Positions 46,155-56,723 of a DNA stretch of 64,000 bases are shown in pieces. Under the pieces are notes generated by a model, which was not told the DNA's origin, searched no databases, and saw nothing but the letters and a program-made list of their open reading frames with translations. Both the position numbers and the translations under genes were made by a program. The stretch comes from Callipepla californica brunnescens (Eukaryota; Chordata; Aves; Galliformes; Odontophoridae): positions 4,522,001-4,586,000 of the forward strand of contig JALIRH010000030.1 of NCBI GenBank assembly GCA_023055505.1. Direction: 5' to 3'. Within the stretch, counting starts at the first letter, position 1; every line of letters starts with the position of its first letter.

Positions 46155-46306
46155 AACTATGAGTCCTCCAGCAGCAGCCTGCTCCAGCCCCAGGGGGTGC
46201 GCAGGAACGTATTGTTCCCCTCCCGCACGTAGACCAGGCTGTCCTCGGGGACAGCACTGCCAGACTTCAGCATCAGCTCCTTCGACCTGAACACCCACGT
46301 CTGGCG
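46155..46306 (-). pseudogene. Fragment like a collagen XV/XVIII-type trimerisation domain
   Basis: On the minus strand one frame reads about 45 residues with the spacing of the multiplexin noncollagenous trimerisation domain: a VFRSKELML helix start, AVPEDSLVYV, then FLRTPWGWSRLLLED. A TAG follows directly (46156-46154) and the frame continues with GDDPSSPD. A plausible 3' splice acceptor (cccag) precedes it, so it may come from genomic or unspliced sequence. The family assignment is by remembered pattern and is tentative. Confidence 0.4.
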
Positions 46307-46507
46307 CTGGAGGTCGGTGCTGGGTTCCAGTGGTTACGGGTGGGGAACATCAGCATCTGGAGAAGCCACTGCCCAGGCTGCTTTGGCCGCTGCTGGGTGC
46401 CTGCAGGGCTGCTGTCCACGCACGGTGTACACACGGTTTTAACTCTTCATGCACTACGTGATGTTATGATGTGGAATACCAATACCAAAAATCATAAAAC
46501 CGTGACA

Positions 46508-47039
46508 GTCATCTTCCTCCTAACAGCAGATGAAATTTGTTTCTGTAGCAGTTACACAGACATTTCAGACCAGGAGTGCCACTCAGAACCAGGGAATACG
46601 TCCAGAGATTTGCTGAATGAATTTAATTAGCTCAAAGACAAAGATAGTGTTGGACATCTGAGCTAGACATTCAGAGCAGAGTTCAACGAGATATATAGAA
46701 CTTTCCTTATCATCGGGAGGGCCCAGGGTACCTCAGACATCTCTACTAAGTTGGCTGGTTTCATAAATTACACAATACATGCCCTTCCCCCAAAAAAGTA
46801 CCAGAAGGAAAGTAGAGAAAATAGATATTGGATCATACGGACTAATTTCTGTTCACTTGAGTACAATCAGCATTTCCGCTATCCATGTAAGAAAGGAAGA
46901 AATGTGGGGAACTGGTTCAGTGGGCATGGAGGTGCCAGGGCAATGGAAGGACAAGGTGATCTTAGCGGTCTTTCCCAACATTAATTATTCAGTGATGACA
47001 TTAAAAATGTGAAGATTTTATCTATACTTCAAGGCATGA
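46508..47039. other. Unannotated DNA before CR1-c
   Basis: No gene or repeat is recognised. It ends at ...ttcaaggcatga, where CR1-c begins. Part of 46940-46995 (gacaaggtgatcttagcggtctttcccaacattaattattc pattern) has the look of a diverged CR1 3' end. Confidence 0.4.
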
Positions 47040-47546
47040 ACTCAGTCCTCGAGTTCTACCTCTTTGGATCGGCACAACCGGAGCTGCAGTGACAAATTTT
47101 GAGGTGAAGAGGGGTTTTTTGGGAGGTTTCTGTCACAGGGGAACCGAGGGAGAGCGGGCAGTCCCTTCAGCTCTCGGCAGCTCTCTCTCGAGAGGCTGAC
47201 GTGGCGTAGGCGTTGCCCGGGAAACGGCACCCCCGCCCACACCTTCAGCTCTGAAAGGGCCTCAGGGAGGCCACCAGGCACAAGGAGGAGCTAACTACCT
47301 GTGAGTATCACCCCTCTCTATTATACTGAAGCTAGGTGCTAAGTGTGGGTGTGTGGGAGCTTGTGTAGCTGGGTGTAGGATTTCTATTCCTCCTCTCTTG
47401 TGAATTCATCCTATTTATTACTGGTGTCTGTGTTCTCACAGTTGTGTTCTACTTTTTTGTTTATTTCATTTTTATTTATCTTATTATCATCATTCATACA
47501 TATATATTTATTTATTCTTTTTATTTATTATTCTTATTTCTGTACC

Positions 47547-48583
47547 ATGGTCTCTACCAGACAGAGGGCTTGCCGTAAAAAGACGGTGGCGACCCAGACA
47601 GAAAGTCTGCCTAGAAATGTGGCTACACAGGTCTCTGGTTGCAGTGAGTGCCAGAGCCTGCTGCTGCTGGAGTAGGATGGCAAGCAGATCTCCTGCATGA
47701 GGCGTGAACAGGTTGAAGATCTGCTTAGCATGATGATAGAACTGAAAGAGGAGGTTGAGAGACTGAGGGCCATCAGGGACTGCAAGCAGGAGATTGACTG
47801 GTGGAGTAGCTCCCTTAAGTGCCAGAGAGAAAGGCACCTGGGAGATCCCCCGAATTTGGTGGTGGACTCCCTGACCTGCTCCCTCAGGTTGAGGGGGGGT
47901 ATCTGAGGGATGGGGAGGGCTGGCAGAGAGTCCCAGCTTGGTACTGTAGGCGGTCTCCCCCTCTGCCTACATCGTCTCCTCAAGTCCCTCTAAACAATAG
48001 GTTTGCAGTGTTGGATGTTGAAGGAGAAATAAGGGGGGAGGAGCGGGAAGATTCTCCCAAGAAGTCACCAATGGCAAGGCAGTCGACTCCATGCATTGAG
48101 ACTGCCGCTGCCAAGAAGAAAAGAAAGGTGATCGTGGTGGGTGGCTCCCTTCTCAGGGGTACTGAGGGCCCCATTTGCAGACCAGACCCGTGCCGTAGGG
48201 AAGTGTGCTGTCTCCCTGGGGCCCGGGTTAGAGACATAACTAGAAGACTCCCAGATCTGATTCACCCCAATGACTACTATCCGTTGCTCATAGTTCAAGC
48301 AGACAGCAGTGAAATAACTCAAAGAAGCCTAAGAACTATGAAAAGAGATTTCAGGGGTCTAGGGCGATTAGTTCAAGGTGTGGGAGCACAAGTGGTATTT
48401 GCTTCCATACCTTCTGGGGCAGTGAATGACACGGAATGGGCTAGGAGAACACAGGTGATGAATAATTGGCTGAGAGGCTGGTGTAGAGACAGACACTTTG
48501 GGTTTTTTGACCATGGGGCAGTTTACTCAGCTCCTGGCCTGTTATCCACTGATGGAATACACCTGTCCCAAAGGGGGAAATGA
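47547..48583 (+). pseudogene. CR1-c ORF1 (esterase-type), stop and frameshift
   Basis: The start ATG at 47547 matches that of copies a and b. A TAG at 47673 replaces a Glu codon, and a small deletion near 47880 shifts frame. The esterase region is otherwise open from about 47819 to 48583. It keeps the terminal DGIHLSQ block that copies a and b lost. The nucleophile block again reads GGS, so that change predates the duplications. Confidence 0.75.
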
Positions 48584-48633
48584 ATTCTAGCCCAGGAGCT
48601 AGCTGGACTAATTGAGAGAGCTTTAAACTAGCT

Positions 48634-51489
48634 GTGATGGGGGTAGGGGATATAACAGGGCTCCCCAGTGAAGAGCCCAGGGAAGCTGTGCTGGAACAAA
48701 GGGTGAGGCAAATGTCTCAGCTGAAGTGCATATACACCAACGCACGCAGCATGGGCAATAAACAAGAAGAGCTTGAAACCATTGTAAGGCAGGCAAACTA
48801 TGACCTTGTTGCTATTACGGAAACATGGTGGGACCCCTCCCATGACTGGAGTACTGGGATGGATGGCTACAAGCTCTTCAGAAGGGATAGGCGGGGAAGA
48901 AAGGGTGGTGGCATAGCTCTCTATATCAAAGAGTGTCTTGATGTTGAATAGCTTGAGGTTGGAAACGACCAAGTGGAGTGTCTGTGGGTAAGGATCAGGG
49001 GGATGGTCTGTAGGAGTGACATCGTGGTGGGGCTCTGTTATAGACCGCCTAGCCAAGATGAAGAGATAGATGAGGTGTTCTACAAGCAACTAGTAGATGT
49101 TGCACGATGGCCAGCACTAGTTCTCATGGGGGACTTCAACTTCCCTGATGTATGCTGGAAATATAATACCACGCAGAGGAAGCAGTCCATGAGATTTCTG
49201 GAGTGTGTGGAAGATAGCTTCCTGACACAGCTGGTGCAGGAACCTACCAGGGGAGGTGCCCTGCTAGACCTGCTCTTCACTAACAGAGAAGGACTAGTAG
49301 GAGATGTGAAGGTTGGGGATCGTCTTGGCCAGAGTGACCATGAAATGGTAGAGTTTGCTATTCTTGGTGACATCAAGAGGGTGACCAGCAAAACTGCTGC
49401 CTTGGACTTCCGGAGGGCAGACTTTGACCTGTTCAGGACGCTTGTTGCAAGGGTCCCTTGGGACTCGCTCCTCTGGGGTAAAGGGGTCCAGGAAGCCTGG
49501 GCCCTCCTCAAGACGGAAATCTTAAAGGCACAGGAGCAGGCTGTCCCTGAGTACCGTAAGTCAAGCCGGAGGGGAAAAAGGCCAGTGTGGATGAACTGAG
49601 ATCTTTTGTTGAGACTCCGGGAGAAAAAGAGAGTCTATGTCCTCTGGAAGATGGGACAGGCTACTTGGGGAGACTACAGGGAACTTGCCAAGATTTGCAG
49701 GCAGGAAGTTAGAAATGCAAAAGCCCAGCTTGAACTTAGACTGGCTACTGCAGTAAAGGAGAACAAAATATCCTTTTATAAATATATTAACAGTAAAAGA
49801 AGAACTAAGGAGAATTTCCCTCCTTTACTTGATGCGGCAGGGAATGTAACCACAGAGGATAAGGAAAAGGCTGAGGTTCTCAATGCCTTCTTCACGTCTG
49901 TCTTTAATAGACAGACCAGTTATCCTCAGGATACTCCTCGCCCTGACCTGGAAGTCTGGGACGAAGCACATCATACACCCCCTGTGATCCCAGCAGAGAC
50001 AGTCAGAGACCTGCTCCTCCATCTGAACTGCCACAAGTCCATGGGGCCAGATGGGATCCACCCAAGGGTGCTGAAGGAGCTGGCAGAGGTGATTGCCAAG
50101 CCGCTTTCTGCCATCTATCAGCATTCCTGGTCATCTGGAGAGGTCCCGCAAGACTGGAGGCTTGCCGATGTGACTCCCATCTACAAGAAAGGCCGTAAGG
50201 AAGATCCGGGGAACTACAGGCCTGTCAGCCTGACCTCGGTATCAGGGAAAGTTATGGAGCAATTGATCTTGAGGGAGATCACACGGCACGTGCATGGCAA
50301 TCAGGGGATCAGACCCAGCCAGCACGGGTTCACAAAGGGCAGGTCGTGCTTGTCCAACCTCATCTCCTTCTATGACTGGGTGACCAGACTGGTAGATGAG
50401 GGAAAGGCTGTTGATGTAGTCTACCTGGATTTCAGCAAAGCCTTTGGCAGGGTCTCCCACAGTATTCTCCTGCAGAAACTGGCAGCCCATGGTGTGGACA
50501 GGTTCACTCTTCTCTGGGTTGAGAATTGGCTAGAGGGCCGTGCCCAGTGGGTAGTGGTTAATGGAGTCAAGTCCAGCTGGCGTCCTGTCACGAGTGGTGT
50601 CCCCCAAGGGTCGGTACTGGGGCCCATACTGTTTAATATCTTTATTGATGACCTGGATGAGGGGATTGAGTGTACCCTCAGTAAGTTTGCGGATGACACC
50701 AAGTTGGGAGGATGTGTCGATCTGCCTGGGGGTAGGGAGGCCCTTCAGCGGGACCTGGATAGGCTAGACAGTTGGGCTGAGGTCAGTGGGATGAGGTTCA
50801 AGAAGGCCAAGTGCCGGGTCCTGCACTTTGGCCACAATAACCCTATGCAATGCTATAGGCTTGGGGCAGAATGGCTTGAGGAGTGTATAGAGGAAAAGGA
50901 CCTGGGGGTGTTGGTTGATGCTCGGCTCAACATGAGCCAGCAGTGTGCCCAGGTGGCCAAGAAGGCCAATGGCATCCTGGCCTGTATTAGGAATAGTGTG
51001 ACCAGCAGGAGCAGGGAGGTGATCATCCCCCTGTACTCAGCTCTGGTGCGGCCGCACCTCGAGTACTGTGTTCAGTTTTGGGCCCCTCACTACAAGAAAG
51101 ACATCGAGGCCCTGGAGCGTGTTCAGAGAAGGGCAACAAAACTGGTGAGGGGTCTGGAGCACAAGTCTTACGAGGAGCGGCTGAGGGAGCTGGGATTGTT
51201 TAGTTTGGGGAAAAGGAGGCTCAGAGGAGACCTCATCGCACTCTACCACTTCCTGAAGGGAGGCTGTGGTAAGGAGGGGGTCAGCCTCTTCTCCCAGGTA
51301 ACTAATGACAGGACAAGAGGAAATGGCCACAAGTTGTGCCGGGGAAGATTTAGATTAGACTTGAGGAAAAATTTTTTCTCTGAGAGAGTGGTCCGGCACT
51401 GGAATGGCCTGCCTAGGGAGGTGGTTGAGGCACCGTCCCTAGCGCTGTTCAAGAAGCATTTAGATGAGGTGCTGAGGGATCTGATTTAG
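48634..51489 (+). pseudogene. CR1-c ORF2 (endonuclease-RT), only two in-frame stops
   Basis: A single frame of 951 codons plus the terminator spans 48634-51489 without a frameshift. Two stops interrupt it: TAG at 48949, shared with copies a and b, and TGA at 49597. All endonuclease blocks are present (TNARS, TETWW, GDFNF, SDH). The reverse transcriptase is open from 49606 to the end and includes [21 protein letters not shown], the catalytic FADD at about 50688-50699 and the CR1-type C-terminus. It is the best-preserved retroelement gene in the window. Confidence 0.88.
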
Positions 51490-51880
51490 TAGCTTGGTGG
51501 GTAGGGATGGTGGTGTGAGGATGGTTGGACTAGATGATCTTGTAGGTCCTTTCCAACCTAATGTATCTATGAATCTATGAATCTAATAATGGGTTTACAT
51601 AAATTGGAAATAACAAATACAAACATAGAATATGAAAATCAATTGTTAAGAGATCGAACTGAAATGTTGAAGCAACAACTGGGCACGTTAGTAACCAAAA
51701 AACTCGGACTAGATGTGCCAACAAGACAAATACGTAGCATATCAGTGGAGGATACCCAGGTCCCTGAAGTAGCGGACCTGGATGTTTCAGAAAAAAAGAG
51801 TTGTAAATCAGATCTTGAAGCTCCATCTATGGAGGATCCATTTGAGATCTGAGCACTCATAACTTAAAAAAACAAAAACA

Positions 51881-52747
51881 GTGCACGATAGACCAGCGGG
51901 AGTGCCTCCTGACCAATGGCCCCCTTCTGAAACATGCTTGCATGTGACAGCTCGCCCGTATACAGCAAATGAGTTGATGGACCTAGTACAGCGGTTCCAT
52001 CAAAAACCAAGAGAAAGCGTACCATCCTGGCTCCTGAGGTTATGGGATGCGGGAGCTGAAAGCGTATTAGTTAGTGGGACACAGATGTCAAAACTAGCAT
52101 CTATAACAATGCGCCCAACCTTGAAGCAAAAATTATATGCCGCCATCCACTCTACTAATGAGAATCATTCTATTATAGATTGGTTGATGGCAGCATGCCG
52201 CCTAGCGTGGCCTAACAAGTCTGACATTCCACTCAATACCAGTTTATGGTTCTCTATGGAGGACCTCCAAACATACATCCGGGAACTGGGTATGAGAGAG
52301 GCTCTGTATTCAGAAACCTTTGAAAGCCCTGATACAGAAAAATTTACAGCAGGTATGCGAGACCTAATACTGCAGCAAGCCCCCTCTCACCTTTATGGGA
52401 CTTTGGTCTCCATACTAAACCCCTAGGTGGCTTCAGAGGCTATCGTCCAACAGGCAGCCCAGTTGGTGGCAGACCTTGGGGAAACGGAGCACATAAGAAC
52501 TAGGCGCAGTGTCCGCATGGTGCAAGAAGATAAGGCATTCCCAATTAAAACTGAGAAGCCTGTCCCCCGTATACCCCGATCAGGCCCCATACGGGTATCC
52601 CGGAAGACTGTGTTCAATGATCATATACGGGCTGGCGTTGCCTTTGCTAAAATCAATGGGCAACCAAACCATGTTTTGTTACAGCTCTGGAAACAGCTCA
52701 GGAATGATCAAAAATTTCAGAGTACTCCCAGAAAATCGTGGGTATGA
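51881..52747 (+). pseudogene. ERVL-like gag fragment, copy c
   Basis: This is the same frame as 28516-29382 with the stop at 52424 in the same place. A few substitutions distinguish it from copy b (for example THPAW-type to MRPTL-type near 52110). It is not functional. Confidence 0.55.
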
Positions 52748-53979
52748 ATAATACAGGCAGCACCGACAACAACCTGGAATCTGGCTGACTTTATAGTGCC
52801 TAACAGAAGGAAGAAACATCCACAGGTGTCACAGGCTACAATGCCAGACCCAGTGCCCTGAAAATGTTACAAACAGTATGGGCCTCCCTGCTTAGGATTC
52901 AAATTATGGACACTGATAACCAGGTAAGACCTCAGTCTGTGAGAACAGTCTTCTGCTCCCTGCCCCTGAGAACCTAAAGCCAGGCATCAATAGAATTAAA
53001 TGGTCTCGGAAGGTGCAGGTAGGACCATGCTGGTGTGGCCTACTTGCACCTCGGGGGAGATTACTGGAGGTGGGAGGTTCAGTAGTCCCTCTGATTACTG
53101 GTACATTGCCTGCTGATATTGTGGTCAACATTCCAGTCCTTATTGCTAAAGGGGTCCTTATCATGTCCCTGTGTCAGATCAGGACACCCCCTTTGGTGCC
53201 TGATGTAGTCGTGCAGCCACAGACATCTGGCCGAAAGGTTTGGTACAGGCAGCCAGGGCATGCCCCTGTACAAGCTGAAGTGTTGATCCAAGACAGGGAT
53301 GCGTCCTGTATAGTGCCCTGGAGGGCAGATCTTCCCTTCCTGGTACCTTTGAAACATCTATATTACTCCCCATGAGTCTACGAGTCGCCAGAAGGAACCA
53401 AATACTGCTGAAGTGTTCCAGAGTTGCTGTAAGATCATGTGCGAACTCCTGGGACTGATGAAGCATAGGATGGACCTGCACCACGTGACCACGTGCTTCC
53501 AGTAAACACCATCAAGCACTGGCGCAAGGAAGAACAGGAGCCTTACGCTGATCATCACTCATCCCACATTACATCGATGTGCGTCGCAATGGGCAGTTAT
53601 AGAAGTGTCGCTATGTATTGGATCTCTGTATTAAGGAGGGCTCTCTCTATGGCTACTTGATCAGTGGTTCACGTTGTGAAGGGGTGGAGTGCATGGGAAC
53701 TGTTGAATCATGGCCTCAACCACCTGAGGTGAGCACTGAGCCAGCAGCAGGAGCACAGGTGAAGGCAATATACCTGTGTGATTGGAAGGGGTGGAGTCTG
53801 GCTCCACCTCTCCCAGACCCCATTGAAGGGCTGACCACCAGTGGGGAAGGGTTTCTTGTTGGCGAGAAATTTGGGACAACTCCATCAGAGGAGGTAGCAC
53901 GTGCTAAAGCAGGCCCACCGTATAAAAACTACCAGACAATGAGAAGAGATATGCCCTGATCACTGACGGATGGTGTCAG

Positions 53980-54287
53980 GGAATTGTTGAGAAGATTGTT
54001 GAGAATTGTTGAGAACGTGGGTCCGAGCGGCGCTCGGATGCGGAGCAGTTCGGGGCGAGCGGGCAGCGGGCAGGAGCCGTGCTGCTTCGCAGTTGGTCGT
54101 GGAGCAGGCGTGAGGCCATCGATCGGCTGTCGTTCTGACAGCGTTGTGTGGGTTGGGCTCCGTTTTCCTGGGGTACATCTGTAGGTGATAGAGATGGTCA
54201 CATAATGACCTTTGAAGATGGTCGAGGCTTGCCGGTAACTCCACTACGGAGGGATCCCCAACCAGAGATCCTTCCCTGGCGGATTGT
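53980..54287 (+). repeat. 303-bp insertion in ERVL-c with attgttgagaa repeats
   Basis: Relative to ERVL-b, about 303 bp are added where b reads tgtcatattgttgagaagcg. The insert is framed by attgttgagaa on both sides, with further tandem copies on the left. It has a GC-rich core (54012-54075) and a 3' part (54236-54285) similar to 42810-42852. It may instead be original ERVL sequence deleted from copy b. Confidence 0.6.
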
Positions 54288-54987
54288 TGAGAAGAATCGC
54301 AACTTGAAGGCTGCTGTGTGGAGCCCCACACAACGGGTTGCTGAGGCCACTGAATGAGAGGGGAATTGATTCAGTTTGCAGAGGTAAAGGCTGTCCAAGT
54401 TGCCTTAGAGTTGACTGAACGGGAGAGGTGGCCAATGCTGTATCTTTGTACTGACTCGTGGATGGTGGCAAATGCTTTATGGGGGTGGTTGCAGCAGTGG
54501 GAACAGAACAACTGGCCACAAAAGGGTAAAATTTTTGGGCTGATGAACTGTGAAAAGGCACTGCTGTCCGAACAAAAAGATTGGTTGTAAAGGTGCGTCA
54601 CATAGATGCTCATGTGCCCAAGCATCGATCTACTGAAGAACAGAAAAATAACCATCAGGTAGATTGAGCTGCCAAAATTGAGGTGTCTCAAATAGACTGG
54701 GACTGGCAGAACAAAGGGGAGATATTTTTAGCTCGGTGGGCCCCTGAGAACTCAGGCCATCAAGGAAGGGTTGCAGCCTAAAGGTGGGCTAGAGACTGAG
54801 GGCTGGACTTACATCTCCGTGTAATAGGTGTGTAATAAATAATCTTCCTTTATAGAAGTTTTGAGGGTTGTCTATGATTTCTCATGATTAATTTTCCATT
54901 AGGCATGTTCACATAGCAGCAAAATAATGACATTTACATTCGGTATGAATACGGATTTTCGCAACCATATTAGATGTAAATATATAT

Positions 54988-56723
54988 TACAGTTGGAAGT
55001 GAGTTTCAGAGATCACCTAGTCCAACTTTCTAACTATTTCAGGGATAACCAAAAGTTAAAGGACATTATGTACAGCATTATCCAAATGTCTCTTGAACTC
55101 CAGATGTCATGGGACAACAGCCTCTCGAGGAAGAATTTCCAGTGTCTACTTTACAGGTGTGCGTTGGAAGAGGAAAGAGAAGTGGGGTTTTGTGTCAAGA
55201 CTTGAGAAAGTTACTGATGTATGGGACTGATGTAGGTTGAGGAGAAGGTGGTCAGAGACTGGCTCCAACTTGTTCCGCTGTGATAATGGGATGGAATCTG
55301 GACCTCACACCCAAACCTGTAGGACCAGGGTCCTGGCAGAAACAAAGGAGCCTGGCCAAAAGTGAAGACCAAGGCAAAGCACTTATTGAGCCCTTTCTCA
55401 GCATTTTCCACATCTGAGGAAGCCAGTTCTCCATCCGCATTTATCAGAGGGGGAACATTCTCCTTGGTCTGTCTCACTGTGCCGTGTTCATGTACAACCC
55501 GTTGTTATTTTATACATCCGTTGCCAAGTTCAGCTACATCTGTGCCTTGGCATTCCTGATCTTATCTCTGCTCAAGCGGATGACATCCCTGTATTCTTCC
55601 CAGGCTACAGCAACGCTGCTTCCACTTCCTGTACATCATTCCCTTTTCCCTCAGTTGGAGCTGCAAGGTTGCCCTGAGAGGCTGTGGATGCCCCCTCTGT
55701 GGAGTTGTTCAAGGCCAGGCTGGATGGAGCTTTGAGTAACCTGGTCGAATGGGAGGTGTCCCTGTATAAAGCAGGGGTATTGAAACTAGATGATCTTAGT
55801 GGTCCCTTCCAACCCAAACAATTCTGTGATTCTAAGAGAGAGTCTGGAGACAGGCAGACTCCACCTTGGATGAGGAGAAGGTGGTCAGAGATTGCCTGGG
55901 GAAGAAATCAATACACACTAAACAGTGGGCCCCAGCAGAATTCACTGAAGAGTGCTGGGGGAACAGGCAGAAGTGACTACCAAACCACGCTCTCTCATCT
56001 TTGAAAGATCTTGGAGACTGGGAGAGGTGCTAGAAGACTGGAGGATAGCCAGTGTAACACCAGTCTTCAAAACGGGCAGGAAGAACAAGCCGTGAAAATA
56101 CAGGCTGGTCAGCCTCACCTCCGTCCCTGGAAAGGTGACGGAACAATTTGTTCTGGATGCCATCTCCAAGCAATTGGAAGAGAAGAAGATCATCAGGAAT
56201 GATCAGCACCGCATCCCCACGGGGAAAATGTGGTTGACCATCGTGGTGGACTTCTACCTAGTTATCAGTGGCTGGGCATATGGATAGAGATTAGTGGATG
56301 TTCTGTACTTTAGCAAAGGCTTTTCACACGGTCTCCCACAGCATCCTTGTAATGAGGCCCCAGGACGCATGGGTTAGATGAATGGAGAGTGAGGTGGATT
56401 GAGAACTGGCTGAGTGGCAGAGCTCAGACGGTTGTCATCAGCGGGGCAGAGTCTAGTTGGAGGCGTGTAGCTGGTGGTGTTCCTTAGAGGTTGGTGCTGT
56501 GCCTGCTCTTATTCAGCATCTTCATCAGTGACCTGCATATAGGCACAGAGGGCACCGTCAGAAAGTACAAAGCTGGGAGGAGTGGCTGCCATAGCAGAAA
56601 GCTGTGCCACCATTCTGTAAGGCTTGGACAGAGTGCGGAGTTGGGCAGAGTGGAATGTGGTGATGTTCAACAAGAGCAAGTGTAGAGTCCTGCACCTGGG
56701 AAGAAATAATGGCACAAAATGAT
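54988..56723. mobile_element. Nest of old CR1 fragments, unit 3 copy
   Basis: This duplicates 31325-33060 at offset 23663 with the same internal order: inverted 3' piece (54988-55153), inverted ORF2 linker (55341-55661), forward 3' end (55662-55833) and forward degenerate RT (55834-56723). Differences from unit 2 are scattered substitutions. Confidence 0.65.

Larger units (their letters stand above)
45788..46507. mobile_element. 720-bp composite bounded by inverted LTR-type ends
   Basis: The left end starts TGTCATGGTTTTATGAC and the right end, read on the minus strand, starts TGTCACGGTTTTATGAT. The two ends agree for about 75 bp with a few mismatches, as an inverted repeat. Both match the start of the ERVL-type LTRs at 10611 and 43051. 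Flanking 5-mers are gtcac (left) and gtcat (right), a near-match of the 5-bp target-site size typical for ERVL-class integration. Inside are a chimeric tRNA-derived sequence and an antisense fragment resembling a host collagen exon. It could be a template-switch product, two LTR fragments with captured DNA, or an uncharacterised inverted-repeat element. Confidence 0.6.
47040..51585 (+). mobile_element. CR1 LINE copy c, full length
   Basis: This is a complete CR1 from its 5' UTR to the tatgaatc-type 3' end. It matches copy b along its length and is followed by the same ERVL element, so it is a duplicate and not an independent insertion. It lacks the ORF1 lesion shared by a and b. Its 5' boundary is also the boundary of homology between units 2 and 3. 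Confidence 0.92.
51586..54852 (+). mobile_element. ERVL-like endogenous retrovirus, internal part, copy c
   Basis: This is a duplicate of ERVL-b with the same order: coiled-coil-like ORF (51577-51852), gag-like frame with one stop (51881-52747), unassigned ORFs (53013-53375, 53618-53959) and RNase H remnant (about 53946-54790). The main difference is an extra 303 bp at about 53980-54287, which splits the RNase H start. Confidence 0.75.

Noticed and set aside
45875..46257. ORFs with GIEPTTLAL/GDRTHDFG-type peptides and VVGSIPIRAT on the other strand
   Set aside because: These are the familiar spurious translations of tRNA-Ile-derived DNA.
45788..46507. A classical DNA transposon with terminal inverted repeats
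   Set aside because: The inverted ends match ERVL-type LTR starts found elsewhere in the window, and no transposase is present. Kept as a composite of retroviral origin.
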